A stretch of 64,000 nucleotides of DNA from Lentilactobacillus kisonensis DSM 19906 = JCM 15041 (GCF_001434135.1 NZ_AZEB01000011.1:18830-82829), one strand, 5' to 3'. Positions 43,160-51,478 are shown, numbered from the stretch's first letter. Program-made: numbers and translations. The notes: generated by a model from the letters alone, not told the origin.

Positions 43160-43912
43160 ATGACCACACAAGCGAACCATCAAACTGTATCAATTTTAGG
43201 AATCCCATTTATTAATACCAGCCAGACGGCTTTTGAACAAATTCTCTACAAAAGAATTAATGACCAGCAGAACACCTTTGTCGTGACCGCTAACCCCGAG
43301 ATCGTTATGTACGCCCATGAACATCCTGACTATGCCAACCTAATCAAAACAGCTGACTTCATTGTCGCTGACGGAATTGGGATTGTGATCGGCGCCAAAC
43401 TATTGGAAACCCCTGTTGAAGAACGAATCACCGGCTACGATCTCTTCGAAAGCCTTTTGAAATGGGGAGACCAACAACACAAGTCGGCGTACTTCGTCGG
43501 TGCCAAACCACAGGTGATTCAAAAGCTCCAAGAGATTGTCCGTAACCGTTATCCCCATCTTACCATTGCAGGAACTCACGATGGTTACTTTGACGATGAC
43601 AACCAAATCGTCAATGATATCCGGCGTACGAGTCCAGACATGGTGTTTGTGGCCACCGGATATCCCAAGCAAGAGGCGTTTATTAAAAAAAACCGTGACG
43701 CCAGTAACGCGCTCTGGATGGGAATCGGCGGTTCATTTGATGTTATTACCGGAACCGTCAAACGGGCCCCAATCACTTGGCAAAAGATACACTTGGAGTG
43801 GCTGTATCGTGTGGTCAAAGAGCCTGCTCGAATTGGTAGATTACTCGTTCTGCCAAAATACCTGTTAAAAATCATTAAGCAACGTTATTCAAAATCGTTA
43901 ACTGGGAAGTAA
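43160..43912 (+). CDS. tagA: TagA/WecG-type UDP-ManNAc glycosyltransferase
   Basis: 250 residues of the GT26 family: GIPFINTSQTAFEQIL, VTANPEIVMYAHEHPDYANLIKTADFIVADGIGIV, GYDLFESLLKW and GYPKQEAFI, then MGIGGSFDVITGTVKRAP. TagA adds ManNAc to undecaprenyl-PP-GlcNAc, the committed step of wall teichoic acid linkage unit synthesis. The C-terminal basic helix is thought to contact the membrane. The next gene starts 4 bases downstream. Confidence 0.92.
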   Translation: MTTQANHQTVSILGIPFINTSQTAFEQILYKRINDQQNTFVVTANPEIVMYAHEHPDYANLIKTADFIVADGIGIVIGAKLLETPVEERITGYDLFESLLKWGDQQHKSAYFVGAKPQVIQKLQEIVRNRYPHLTIAGTHDGYFDDDNQIVNDIRRTSPDMVFVATGYPKQEAFIKKNRDASNALWMGIGGSFDVITGTVKRAPITWQKIHLEWLYRVVKEPARIGRLLVLPKYLLKIIKQRYSKSLTGK

Positions 43913-43916
43913 TTCT

Positions 43917-44255
43917 ATGAAACGAAACAACTTAATTCAAGCAGTTATTATCGTCGTCATCGCAGCTATTTTAGTACCCTTTATAACTAACTTAGTACAA
44001 CAAAAGCCGTTGTTGACCAACTTTCCATTCGGCCTCCTCGGAATTCTTGCGTTGGCTTATGTATCCAGTCTAATCAAAGCCAAGCAACGCTATTTTTACG
44101 GAAGCTATTTTATCATCTATTTAGTTGCCCTTCGATTGATTGGCGGCTACCATAATTGGACCTCGTGGTTATTCTTCATCCTCATAGCGGGACTGTTAAG
44201 CTACGTAACCGATTTATTACGCCGACTCGCATTTAGCAAAGCACCTTACCACTAA
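43917..44255 (+). CDS. Small multi-pass membrane protein after tagA (112 aa)
   Basis: Four hydrophobic segments (LIQAVIIVVIAAILVPFI, NFPFGLLGILALAYVSSL, YGSYFIIYLVALRLIGG and TSWLFFILIAGLLSYV) joined by short basic loops. No recognised family. Translationally close to tagA, so probably related to envelope polymer synthesis, though nothing in its sequence proves that. Confidence 0.65.
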   Translation: MKRNNLIQAVIIVVIAAILVPFITNLVQQKPLLTNFPFGLLGILALAYVSSLIKAKQRYFYGSYFIIYLVALRLIGGYHNWTSWLFFILIAGLLSYVTDLLRRLAFSKAPYH

Positions 44256-44647
44256 TTTTATCGTCCTAACACTGGTTTTTCGTTTTAGTAAATCAATTAG
44301 AATAGTGTCGGCAACCATTACGTGCTTAATCTCTCGAATAGCCCTAAAAACTCCAAATGAGGATTTTTAGGGCTACTCAATGTAATATATATCCCGCCAG
44401 CCTGATCTTTACCACTTAAAGGCAACATGAATAAAAAGTATTTATTCTCCACTAGTGGAAACGTGCAAAAAGCAACTGCCGCTAACTATATAAAGACACC
44501 ACCTACTAAATCCAGCTACACAGTGGTAACGTGATCCGGAAGCCCTGATCCCTACCACATAAAGGAAGTGCAGCAATGATGAACAAAAAACATTCATCCT
44601 TGCTGCACTTCCTTTATGCTCCGGGATCAACCCGGGCTTTGTCGCAC
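44256..44647. repeat. Intergenic region with large nested stem-loops
   Basis: No gene seen. AGCCCTAAAAA / TTTTTAGGGCT forms a hairpin at about 44340-44375. At 44540-44639 AAGCCC, TGATCCC and an 18-base stem (44559-44576 with 44600-44617) pair in nested order with GGGATCA and GGGCTT. A diverged relative (CTGATCTTTACCACTTAAAG) lies near 44402. The large structure sits directly after the gntR stop on the minus strand but lacks a T-tract. Confidence 0.7.
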
Positions 44648-45355
44648 TCATTCTTTTTCCAAATAAAACTCAAACCGATCGCCAACGTATTGCGTTCGGA
44701 CGTATTCAAACGGGCGGCCATCCTGTAAATATGTAATTTGCCGCAATCGTAAAATTGCCTCACCACGTTTAATGTTTAAATACTCCGCAATTCGTTCAGA
44801 AGCTAACATTGCTGAGACGGTTTGCTGGGCTTTACCAATTTGCAAGTCCTTTTTTTGCTCTAACGTTCGATACAACGAACTGGTAACTTCAGATTTCTCC
44901 AATCCCGCCACGATGTTTTCGGGAACTGTTGCGACTTCAAAACAAATCGGCACTTCATCCCCGTAACGAATCCGTTCCATCCGCAAAACTGGCTGATCCT
45001 GCGTAATATGCAACTTTTCCATTTCACTTAGAGATGGTTCCATCGTATGATATGAAATTGTTTTGCTAGACGGCTTCTTACCTTGAGCTAGCATTAGGTC
45101 TGTAAAGCCAGTAACCCCAGACATTTTTTCCTGAACTTTTTGATTAGCAACAAACGTGCCAGAACCAACCCGTCGTTCCAAAATTCCTTCATCAACAAGA
45201 GTCTGAATGGCTTGTCGCAAAGTCATCCGACTAACGCCAAACTCCGTAGACAGTTCACGTTCAGAGGGGATTCGGTCACCAATTTTCCATTTATCGGCTT
45301 CGATTTTTCGCTTTATATCATTATGAATCTGAATATAAATTGGCAAACCCACCAT
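44648..45355 (-). CDS. GntR/HutC-family transcriptional regulator (NagR/YvoA-like)
   Basis: N-terminal winged helix (YIQIHNDIKRKIEADKWKIGDRIPSERELSTEFGVSRMTLRQAIQTLVDEG) and a C-terminal UTRA effector domain (residues ~90-235). The best start is the ATG after AAGGAGTTGGTA, giving 235 residues. GGTCTAGATCA and GGTCTTAATACC upstream resemble dre-type operators bound by NagR/YvoA, so it probably autoregulates and may sense an amino-sugar phosphate. No target operon is adjacent. Confidence 0.85.
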   Translation of the reverse strand: MVGLPIYIQIHNDIKRKIEADKWKIGDRIPSERELSTEFGVSRMTLRQAIQTLVDEGILERRVGSGTFVANQKVQEKMSGVTGFTDLMLAQGKKPSSKTISYHTMEPSLSEMEKLHITQDQPVLRMERIRYGDEVPICFEVATVPENIVAGLEKSEVTSSLYRTLEQKKDLQIGKAQQTVSAMLASERIAEYLNIKRGEAILRLRQITYLQDGRPFEYVRTQYVGDRFEFYLEKE

Positions 45356-45368
45356 TACCAACTCCTTT

Positions 45369-45428
45369 GGTCTTAATACCTCATTTTAACATACTAATTT
45401 AAATCTATGAGGTCTAGATCACTGTCAA
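45369..45428 (-). promoter_or_regulatory. gntR promoter with two GntR-type operators
   Basis: TTGACA on the minus strand (45423-45428). The dre-like GGTCTAGATCA (45411-45421) lies just inside the spacer. A second palindrome GGTCTTAATACC (45369-45380) covers the region just ahead of the RBS. Confidence 0.6.
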
Positions 45429-45730
45429 ACGAGTTTATCCGGATAATTTCTAGCTAAATGGATTAAGTAATTCTCAATTTCATTAGTAGCAGAGGTGAAT
45501 TGGGACTAATCCGGTAAAGTAAGAAATTCTTTTTCAAGTGCCATCTGAAAAAGTCAAATCCTAGAATTCACTGTTCCAAGCACCAACGCGGAACATGTTA
45601 AACGCTAAGCAGGAATTTGCACATAAGCACCTTTGATAAAAATCTTATAACCAGAGAATCTCGGTTTCTTGTTAACAAAGTGAAAGCATACGGAGCCAAG
45701 TAGCAACTAGCGCATAAGCACTTTGACCGC
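45429..45730. repeat. Gene-free stretch with a decayed structured-repeat copy
   Basis: No gene seen. About 45595-45705 carries, on the minus strand, GCATACTTTCACTTTG-like and GGTGCTTATGTGCAAATTCCTGCTTAGCG-like segments, recognisable as a degenerate member of the hairpin repeat family. The first ~100 bases hold nothing I can name beyond the gntR upstream region. Confidence 0.4.
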
Positions 45731-46525
45731 TTACTTTCCCGTTGACTTTTTAATTGTCGCATCAATCCCCTTAACCACTGAACTTAAAAAGCCTGCATTT
45801 TCCATTGCTAAAATCCCGGCAATCGTGTCTCCACCTGGGGAGCATACCTTATCAATCATTTCGGCCGGTGTCTGGCCTGATTTCATCAATGCATCAGCAG
45901 AACCAAAGGTGGTTTGCGCAGCAATTTTTGTCGCCGCCGCCTTACTCAATCCGTATTTAACCCCTGCCCGGCTCAACGCATCAATAAAGAAATCAATATA
46001 AGCCACTGCACTACCAGAAATTGCACTAAATGCTGGAAATAGGTCTTCAGCTAACTCACTAATTTCACTAGTCGCTTCAAACACTGATAGCGCTTGATCC
46101 TTTTGCTCACCGGTCAAGTTTTCATTAGCCACTACCGCAGTCATTCCCTGACCAAACTCAGAATTGATATTTGGCAAACTCCGTAAAATCGGTAAATTAT
46201 AATCAGTGAGTTCCGCCAGTCGCTCGAGTGAAATTCCCGAAACAATGGAGATCAACACCTTATTGTCGGAAAGCCCTGATCGGATCTCGGCCAACACTTT
46301 TTTGGCAACGCTTGGAACCACCGCTAAAACAATCAAGTCGCTTGCTTCAGTAACGGCTAAATTCGTGTCCTTTGCCGTTAAGCCATACTCATTTGCATAA
46401 TCCTCATAATGCCTTTGATGGGCACTATGAATTAAAACATTTTCGGCAGGAACTAACTTTGCCTTAAGTAATCCCTGAATAATTGCTTGCGCCATCGCAC
46501 CGACGCCAATAAACCCAATTTTCAT
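45731..46525 (-). CDS. proC: Pyrroline-5-carboxylate reductase
   Basis: 264 residues: Rossmann start MKIGFIGVGAMAQAIIQGL, LIVLAVVPSVAKKVL, LPILRSLPNINSEFGQGMTAVVAN and C-terminal DKVCSPGGDTIAGILAMENAGF. Final step of proline synthesis (NADPH-dependent). RBS AGGAGG. Monocistronic; proA/proB are not in the window. Confidence 0.95.
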   Translation of the reverse strand: MKIGFIGVGAMAQAIIQGLLKAKLVPAENVLIHSAHQRHYEDYANEYGLTAKDTNLAVTEASDLIVLAVVPSVAKKVLAEIRSGLSDNKVLISIVSGISLERLAELTDYNLPILRSLPNINSEFGQGMTAVVANENLTGEQKDQALSVFEATSEISELAEDLFPAFSAISGSAVAYIDFFIDALSRAGVKYGLSKAAATKIAAQTTFGSADALMKSGQTPAEMIDKVCSPGGDTIAGILAMENAGFLSSVVKGIDATIKKSTGK

Positions 46526-46639
46526 ATTTATCCTCCTAAAGTTTTACGCTGTCCTAACGAATTGACAATAGCTGAATAAACAAAAAATTGCAATGACAAT
46601 TTTCGCTTAAAGGCTTAAATAATGAACACTCAATCCAAT

Positions 46640-46797
46640 CAATTGAACGGAACAAATTAGTTAGAAACTGTCAAATAGGCTGGGTGTTTTACAGTCGTTG
46701 GCATATAAGTCTCTTCCATCAGAAATTCTCGATTTTGGACTTTTTGGTTGAGGTGCTTATATGGAAATTTCTGTTTTGTGCAGTTGTCCTAAGGGTA
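46640..46797 (+). repeat. Structured hairpin repeat copy with ~28-base insertion
   Basis: Plus orientation. AGAAACT, ATATAAG/CTTATAT, CCATCAGAAATTC and ATTTCTG...GTCCTAAG follow the repeat plan. About 28 extra bases separate AGAAACT from the next linker. Lies between divergent proC and the TPP riboswitch. Confidence 0.65.
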
Positions 46798-46804
46798 AAG
46801 ATGA

Positions 46805-46833
46805 TTGACAACGTACTTGGAACCTTGTAATCT
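46805..46833 (+). promoter_or_regulatory. Promoter of the TPP riboswitch-ykoEF transcript
   Basis: TTGACA (46805-46810), 17-base spacer, TAATCT (46828-46833). Confidence 0.7.
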
Positions 46834-46840
46834 TATTAAA

Positions 46841-47010
46841 TAGAATTGGGGTGCCATTGTGCTGAGATCATACCCATTGAACCTGATCTGATTAACATCA
46901 GCGAAGGGATTTCTTCATCATTAACCCACTAATATTGATTAATGCTCTATAATATTATTGTGCTCTTAATTTGATGGCCCCCCAATTCTAACTGGATTGG
47001 AGGCCTTTTT
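46841..47010 (+). ncRNA. TPP riboswitch with terminator
   Basis: GGGGTGC...GCTGAGATCATACCC, then GAACCTGATCTGATTAACATCAGCGAAGGGA, is the THI-element signature. The expression platform ends in GGCCCCCCAAT / ATTGGAGGCC and TTTTT (46975-47010). Thiamine pyrophosphate would favour termination ahead of ykoEF. Downstream of the terminator lies one hairpin repeat unit before the RBS. Confidence 0.95.
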
Positions 47011-47011
47011 G

Positions 47012-47138
47012 TTAGGACAGATGTGCAGAGCAACAACCTGCACATAATCAACTCGGGTAAAAATTCCAGAACCATGAATTTCCACCCGAGAAGACTTATG
47101 CTCCGACTCCTAACCACTTTGTTCTGCTCACTTATTTA
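47012..47138 (-). repeat. Structured hairpin repeat between TPP riboswitch and ykoE
   Basis: Flanked by direct TTAGGA copies at 47012-47017 and 47139-47144; the second overlaps the ykoE Shine-Dalgarno (AGGAGG). On the minus strand AAATAAGTGAGC, GCATAAG and CTCGGGTGGAAATTC / GAATTTTTACCCGAG follow the unit plan; the outer helices are decayed. Confidence 0.8.
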
Positions 47139-47154
47139 TTAGGAGGTTTTTCTG

Positions 47155-47727
47155 TTGAAGGTATTAGAGAAATGGCATTTACGTGATATCATCACGATTG
47201 CGATTATTTCCGTATTATTTGGCTTTATTTTTGTTTTTTCTGACTGGCTCTATACACTAGTCTACGGCATCCTCTCCCCACTTGGGCTGGGCCCGTTTGT
47301 TGGAGAAGGTTTATTTGGACTCTGGTGTATGGGTGGTCCCATCGCGTTTATGGTGGTTAGATTACCCGGATCATCACTGATTAGTGAAATTTTGGGTGCG
47401 TTCTTAGAAAGTGGCATGGGTGGCCAGTTTGGAATCACCGCCTTATTTGCCGGCTTCTTCCAGGGATTAGGAAGTGAATTAGGCTTTGCCAGTTTCAAGT
47501 ACAAGCGGTTTGACGTCCGTTCACTTCTACTAGCGGCCGTCCTATCAACGATCGTTACCTTTGGATCAGCTCTGTTTATTCACGGCTATATCAAACTAAA
47601 GCTCTCTATGATGCTTACATTGTTTATTACGAGATTATGCTCAAACCTGATTTTCTCAGTTGGCCTTGTTAGCTTGATTAATCGACTATTTGTGCGGGCC
47701 CGGATTTTTGAAACAAAACGATCTTAA
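47155..47727 (+). CDS. ykoE: YkoE-like ECF substrate-binding subunit (thiamine precursor uptake)
   Basis: 190 residues, about six membrane segments (DIITIAIISVLFGFIFVFSDWLY; GGQFGITALFAGFFQGLGSELGF; C-terminal LFITRLCSNLIFSVGLVSLI). Matches the YkoE family, the S component for hydroxymethylpyrimidine/thiamine uptake. TTG start with AGGAGG upstream. Regulated by the TPP riboswitch upstream. ykoD (ATPase) and ykoC (T subunit) are absent, so it must use shared ECF energising subunits encoded elsewhere. Confidence 0.9.
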   Translation: MKVLEKWHLRDIITIAIISVLFGFIFVFSDWLYTLVYGILSPLGLGPFVGEGLFGLWCMGGPIAFMVVRLPGSSLISEILGAFLESGMGGQFGITALFAGFFQGLGSELGFASFKYKRFDVRSLLLAAVLSTIVTFGSALFIHGYIKLKLSMMLTLFITRLCSNLIFSVGLVSLINRLFVRARIFETKRS

Positions 47728-47742
47728 ATTGGAGGAATTAAC

Positions 47743-48342
47743 ATGAATATTGATTGTAACATTGATGGCTCAGTTGACGTCACCGGCTGTAAATTAAGTA
47801 TCTACCCGATGAGTGATAATTTTGCCGGCATCATCACCAATGCAATTCACCAATTAGATGCATTAAAATTACCCGTTTGGCAAAAAACAGATTTGTTTAG
47901 CACAACGTATCGTGGCAGACAGGAAAATGTCGTGAACATTGTCAAAGCCGCTTGCCAATTGGCCTACACCGAATCAGTTCACACCGTATACGAATTAACT
48001 TTTTCTAAGGGGTGTCCTGGGGATACTGACGCCGACCACTACTTGAACGAGGAAATCACCCCCATCAAGTTTGAACACGAATTGCCAAACATCCCCGTTG
48101 CCTGCAAATATTCATTCTATGCATTTGGTGATGCCGATTATATGAAGGATATCGAAAAGATTGTTAACATGGCCGAAGACAAGGGCCTCAATCCTGAAGG
48201 GATGCATTACGCCACCAAATTGACCGGCTCAATCGACGACCTGTTCGATTACTTCAATGAAGCCTTGAGTTATGCTCATGAACATATTCGCCATTATGTG
48301 ATGGAAGTGACTATTTCGGTGAATAGTCCATCTGAAGGGTAA
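47743..48342 (+). CDS. ykoF: YkoF-family thiamine/HMP-binding protein
   Basis: 199 residues with the duplicated ferredoxin-like fold: CKLSIYPMSDNFAGIITNAIHQLD in the first half, CKYSFYAFGDADYMKDIEKIVNMAED in the second. B. subtilis YkoF binds thiamine and HMP in the cytosol. RBS GGAGGAATTAAC, 15 bases after ykoE, same riboswitch. Ends before a bidirectional terminator. Confidence 0.93.
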   Translation: MNIDCNIDGSVDVTGCKLSIYPMSDNFAGIITNAIHQLDALKLPVWQKTDLFSTTYRGRQENVVNIVKAACQLAYTESVHTVYELTFSKGCPGDTDADHYLNEEITPIKFEHELPNIPVACKYSFYAFGDADYMKDIEKIVNMAEDKGLNPEGMHYATKLTGSIDDLFDYFNEALSYAHEHIRHYVMEVTISVNSPSEG

Positions 48343-48638
48343 CCACAGATAATAATTAGATAGACACCATTTCAGACAATTATTTTAAATTAATCATTTT
48401 TTACAATTAATAAGTAGTTTCAAACCCAGAACTGGTGAGGCTAGGACATTAATCATTTTTTCGTTTGTAATGATAACTTTGATCACCGCTCTTATATTAA
48501 ACAAAGCTCCGACAAACGGCAGATTCCTGCCATTTAACACAAAAAATGCAATCATTCCAGCCCAGGAATGATTGCATTTTTCTGTTAAATTCTGGGAGAT
48601 AAACACCCATTCCCAGTTTCATCAGTTTCGAGTTACGA
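48343..48638. terminator. Gene-free gap with bidirectional terminator (48541-48582)
   Basis: AAAAAATGCAATCATTCC / GGAATGATTGCATTTTT separates ykoF (rightward) from the zinc-ribbon cluster (leftward). The rest of the gap shows no gene; a 70-codon minus-strand frame there runs through the terminator and has no RBS. Confidence 0.88.
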
Positions 48639-49094
48639 CTAATTATGCTGATCAATTTTCTTGAAGCCATCTCCATATGCCACTAAATACATCGTTGTTC
48701 CATCAGCTTCAGGCACAAAAGATGAATTAATCGTTAGATTGGCAACACCACCAAATTCCAGACTAACTAAGGTACTGTACAAGTGTTTAGCCAACCTTTC
48801 AAATCCTAGCTGAATGCCTTGGGAAACTTTGACGGTTGCCTCAGCGTACACAGTATCCTCGAATTGGTTTCCAACCGGAATGTTGTCCTTAGTAATCAAT
48901 ATTCCGGTCGTTAGCGTGCGTTCTTTGTCAGTCAGGTCTAACTGGTCAAGAACTGTGCTAAACCTGCCACCATGCTTTATCAACGGCTTCTCATTAGCGG
49001 TAGTCAGTTTGTTACCACATTTTAGACAAAAATTGGCACTAACGTCATTACTGGTACCACACTTTGGGCATATCCGGTATACTTCACGCAGCAT
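48639..49094 (-). CDS. Zinc-ribbon cytosolic protein (151 aa)
   Basis: N-terminal double-CxxC zinc ribbon (CPKCGTSNDVSANFCLKCGNK, residues 9-29) followed by a ~110-residue domain without membrane segments (GILITKDNIPVGNQFEDTVYAEATVKV). No family recognised for the C-terminal part. RBS GGAGG. Last gene of a leftward run of zinc-ribbon genes; likely works with its membrane-bound neighbours. Confidence 0.7.
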   Translation of the reverse strand: MLREVYRICPKCGTSNDVSANFCLKCGNKLTTANEKPLIKHGGRFSTVLDQLDLTDKERTLTTGILITKDNIPVGNQFEDTVYAEATVKVSQGIQLGFERLAKHLYSTLVSLEFGGVANLTINSSFVPEADGTTMYLVAYGDGFKKIDQHN

Positions 49095-49114
49095 ATTGCA
49101 GCCTCCAAACAGAT

Positions 49115-49759
49115 TTAATAATAATCATCGTCATCATACGTATTGAATGTATTATTTAATTGATCATGACCATCACCGTCAATTTCTACAGAAATCCGAT
49201 CATTATACTTTACATCGGTTACGGTGACGTCAACCGTTGTGTGATCACCATCATCATCTGAAACATCAGCATAACCACCATATTGATTACCACCGTAACT
49301 GGATGTTAACGTGACACTATCACACTCCGCATCTAAATCCCAATCATTTTGAATCATATCCGTCACAACGTCCACAGCACTATGGGATAACTCTTTCTCG
49401 GTTGCATCGATTTTGGCCTGCTTTTTCTTCTTAATACTTTCTTTGAGCTGCGAAGATTGAATCATCGCTTCTTTTCTTGCTTGAACCTGCTGCTTAGTAA
49501 TAATTGAGCTGGCAATAGCGATGGTCACAATGATCAACACAACCGCCAGAATGCTACCAATAATCCAGTTTCGATGTTTAAAAAATTGATTGCCATCATT
49601 ATCTTTTTTGCGGGAGCCGTGTGGCAGATCAGTGTGACTCTGATCATCTGACTGGTTCGTTGTCATCTCCACAAAGCGATGACCGCATTTAGGGCAGAAC
49701 TTTGCGCTAGCTTTAACCTTCGCCCCGCACTGGGGACAAAATTTAAATTCATTATCCAT
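49115..49759 (-). CDS. Zinc-ribbon, single-pass membrane protein with acidic exported tail
   Basis: Zinc ribbon (CPQCG...CPKCG, residues 8-26), membrane helix (WIIGSILAVVLIIVTIAIASSI), then a charged coiled segment (QLKESIKKKKQAKID) and a C-terminal domain ending in an Asp/Tyr-rich tail (YDDDDYY). Topology: zinc ribbon inside, domain outside. Paralogous in design to the TcaA-like gene just upstream, 24 bases away. Confidence 0.75.
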   Translation of the reverse strand: MDNEFKFCPQCGAKVKASAKFCPKCGHRFVEMTTNQSDDQSHTDLPHGSRKKDNDGNQFFKHRNWIIGSILAVVLIIVTIAIASSIITKQQVQARKEAMIQSSQLKESIKKKKQAKIDATEKELSHSAVDVVTDMIQNDWDLDAECDSVTLTSSYGGNQYGGYADVSDDDGDHTTVDVTVTDVKYNDRISVEIDGDGHDQLNNTFNTYDDDDYY

Positions 49760-49783
49760 TAGTCATCCTCCATCTACTAGCTC

Positions 49784-51241
49784 TTAGTAGTCTTTATCGT
49801 AATCACTAATCTTTTGAATCCCGGATGAGATTGAACTAATTTGTAACGGCTGATCGCTATCATCGTCGTTCTTTACAAGATTAGCAGTATATCGGAAAAC
49901 TTGAACGTGATAATGGTTGCCCGTATCAAATTCATACTTCAAATCATAGGTAACGTCACTGCTGTTGTCAGAGCTCAACTTAATAGAATCAACAGTGGCC
50001 TTAATTTCAGTGCCGTCAATATCATCATCGTTGTAATAACCCTTACCCATTTTGACAAACCCGAGATAATTGGGATCAGACTCGCCGTCAACGAAAAACG
50101 AAGACAAATCATCCCCATCATCATCGGTAGCGTCATCGGTATCCCCGCCATTGCTTAATTCAGTAGCAGCATCACAGACATTATTTAATAACGTATCGGC
50201 GTCATCGTAACTAACTAATCCTTTGAATGGAAGGGTGACATCCGTATTGCTATTTTGGTCACTAATCACTCGAGTCTGGGATGAAATCGACTTCTTGCCA
50301 TTTTGATAGATTCCCTGCACTTTGATTTCTTCCGTCCACGGAAAATCTTTGAATGCCATGACCCCACTAACGCCAATCTTTCCTTGATTCTTAGAATTAA
50401 TAACCACTTCAGTTTCCTGCGGACCGTGAACATTGAATGAAACCGTCTTGAGGGTAAGTGGAATTTGCTGGTTATTACTATTTAAATGATACGTATTATT
50501 ATTGGATAGTTCATGCCCGTTAATATTAGCTGAGCTGGCTAAATCATAACTTCCAGAAACGAGCGGCCCAATTTTCTTGGTAAATCGAGTTGAGTTAGAT
50601 GTTGCAATCAACTTATCATCCTGTTTAAGCTTAGCATTCTTCTTATTAACCGTTAGTGACACATAGATTGGTTTCACCTGAACCTTGTATTCTGGAAAAA
50701 TTAGGAATTTACGTCCACTTTGTTTGTAGACTAAACGATTGTTATCAAATTTACCGACCGTGCCCATTTGTGATTTAAAGGAAGCCAAAGTCTCTGGCTG
50801 GTCGCGTAAATATTTCACTAGAGGTTGTAAAGTGGTGTTATTGATCTTTAAAGTTGGATCATTCGTAGCAAAGTACGTATGCAAATCTGCTTGGTTATTT
50901 TTGGTCGCTTTAACAATTCTGCTCAACGTACTAGCTTTTGAATAGTAATGCTCGCCATACACAATCGTTCCCACAATCAAAACTAAAGCAACAACACCTG
51001 CCGTCAATAAAAGGTTTCGACGCTTTTGTTGCTTGGTACGCTGCTTCTTTTTAGTGCGGCTAAATCCCTTTTTTTGTTTTGATTTGCCACTTGCGGAAGC
51101 CATTTTCTGAATGTCGCCCTGCCTGTAAGCTGCCAAATTAAATCCACAATTAGGACAAAACTCATCGGTTGGCTTTATCTTAGTACCACAATTTGGGCAG
51201 AACAAAAGAACCTCCCCACCATCAGAATGTTGTGAATCCAT
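49784..51241 (-). CDS. TcaA-like zinc-ribbon membrane protein
   Basis: 485 residues from MDSQHSDGG (GGAGGG upstream). Zinc ribbon CPNCGTKIKPTDEFCPNCG (residues ~15-33), basic linker, membrane helix (LLLTAGVVALVLIVGTIVY) and a ~390-residue exported region with TcaA-type repeats (FPEYKVQVKPIYVSLTV; VSFNVHGPQETEVVIN). It ends in an acidic NTF2-like domain (FVDGESDPNYLGFVKMGKGYY). TcaA in staphylococci affects glycopeptide response. Asp clusters (DDATDDDGDD) are unusual. Confidence 0.8.
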   Translation of the reverse strand: MDSQHSDGGEVLLFCPNCGTKIKPTDEFCPNCGFNLAAYRQGDIQKMASASGKSKQKKGFSRTKKKQRTKQQKRRNLLLTAGVVALVLIVGTIVYGEHYYSKASTLSRIVKATKNNQADLHTYFATNDPTLKINNTTLQPLVKYLRDQPETLASFKSQMGTVGKFDNNRLVYKQSGRKFLIFPEYKVQVKPIYVSLTVNKKNAKLKQDDKLIATSNSTRFTKKIGPLVSGSYDLASSANINGHELSNNNTYHLNSNNQQIPLTLKTVSFNVHGPQETEVVINSKNQGKIGVSGVMAFKDFPWTEEIKVQGIYQNGKKSISSQTRVISDQNSNTDVTLPFKGLVSYDDADTLLNNVCDAATELSNGGDTDDATDDDGDDLSSFFVDGESDPNYLGFVKMGKGYYNDDDIDGTEIKATVDSIKLSSDNSSDVTYDLKYEFDTGNHYHVQVFRYTANLVKNDDDSDQPLQISSISSGIQKISDYDKDY

Positions 51242-51478
51242 ACACATACCCTCCAAATATAATAAAATCTTAACTTTTATTTAATTGTACCATAAAGATT
51301 ATTTGATAATGGTGTTATATTTTCAGTTATAGTTCAAAAGCATAACGAAAGCCTAAAATCTCAATAAGAATTTATGTATACACCCCTTGAAAGAGGGATG
51401 CTTTTTGTTTTTAAAAACATTATTTAAAACAGTAATTAGCAATTCCTAACTCAGTGGTCGCAGTATTAAGAGTAGAAC
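51242..51478. other. Intergenic gap
   Basis: No gene seen. Contains an AT-rich stretch upstream of the TcaA-like gene and a weak hairpin (CCCTTGAAAGAGGG-like) followed by TTTTTG near 51395-51410. Confidence 0.5.

Noticed and set aside
48394..48606. 70-codon minus-strand frame between ykoF and the zinc-ribbon cluster
   Set aside because: It reads through the strong bidirectional terminator at 48541-48582 and lacks a Shine-Dalgarno.
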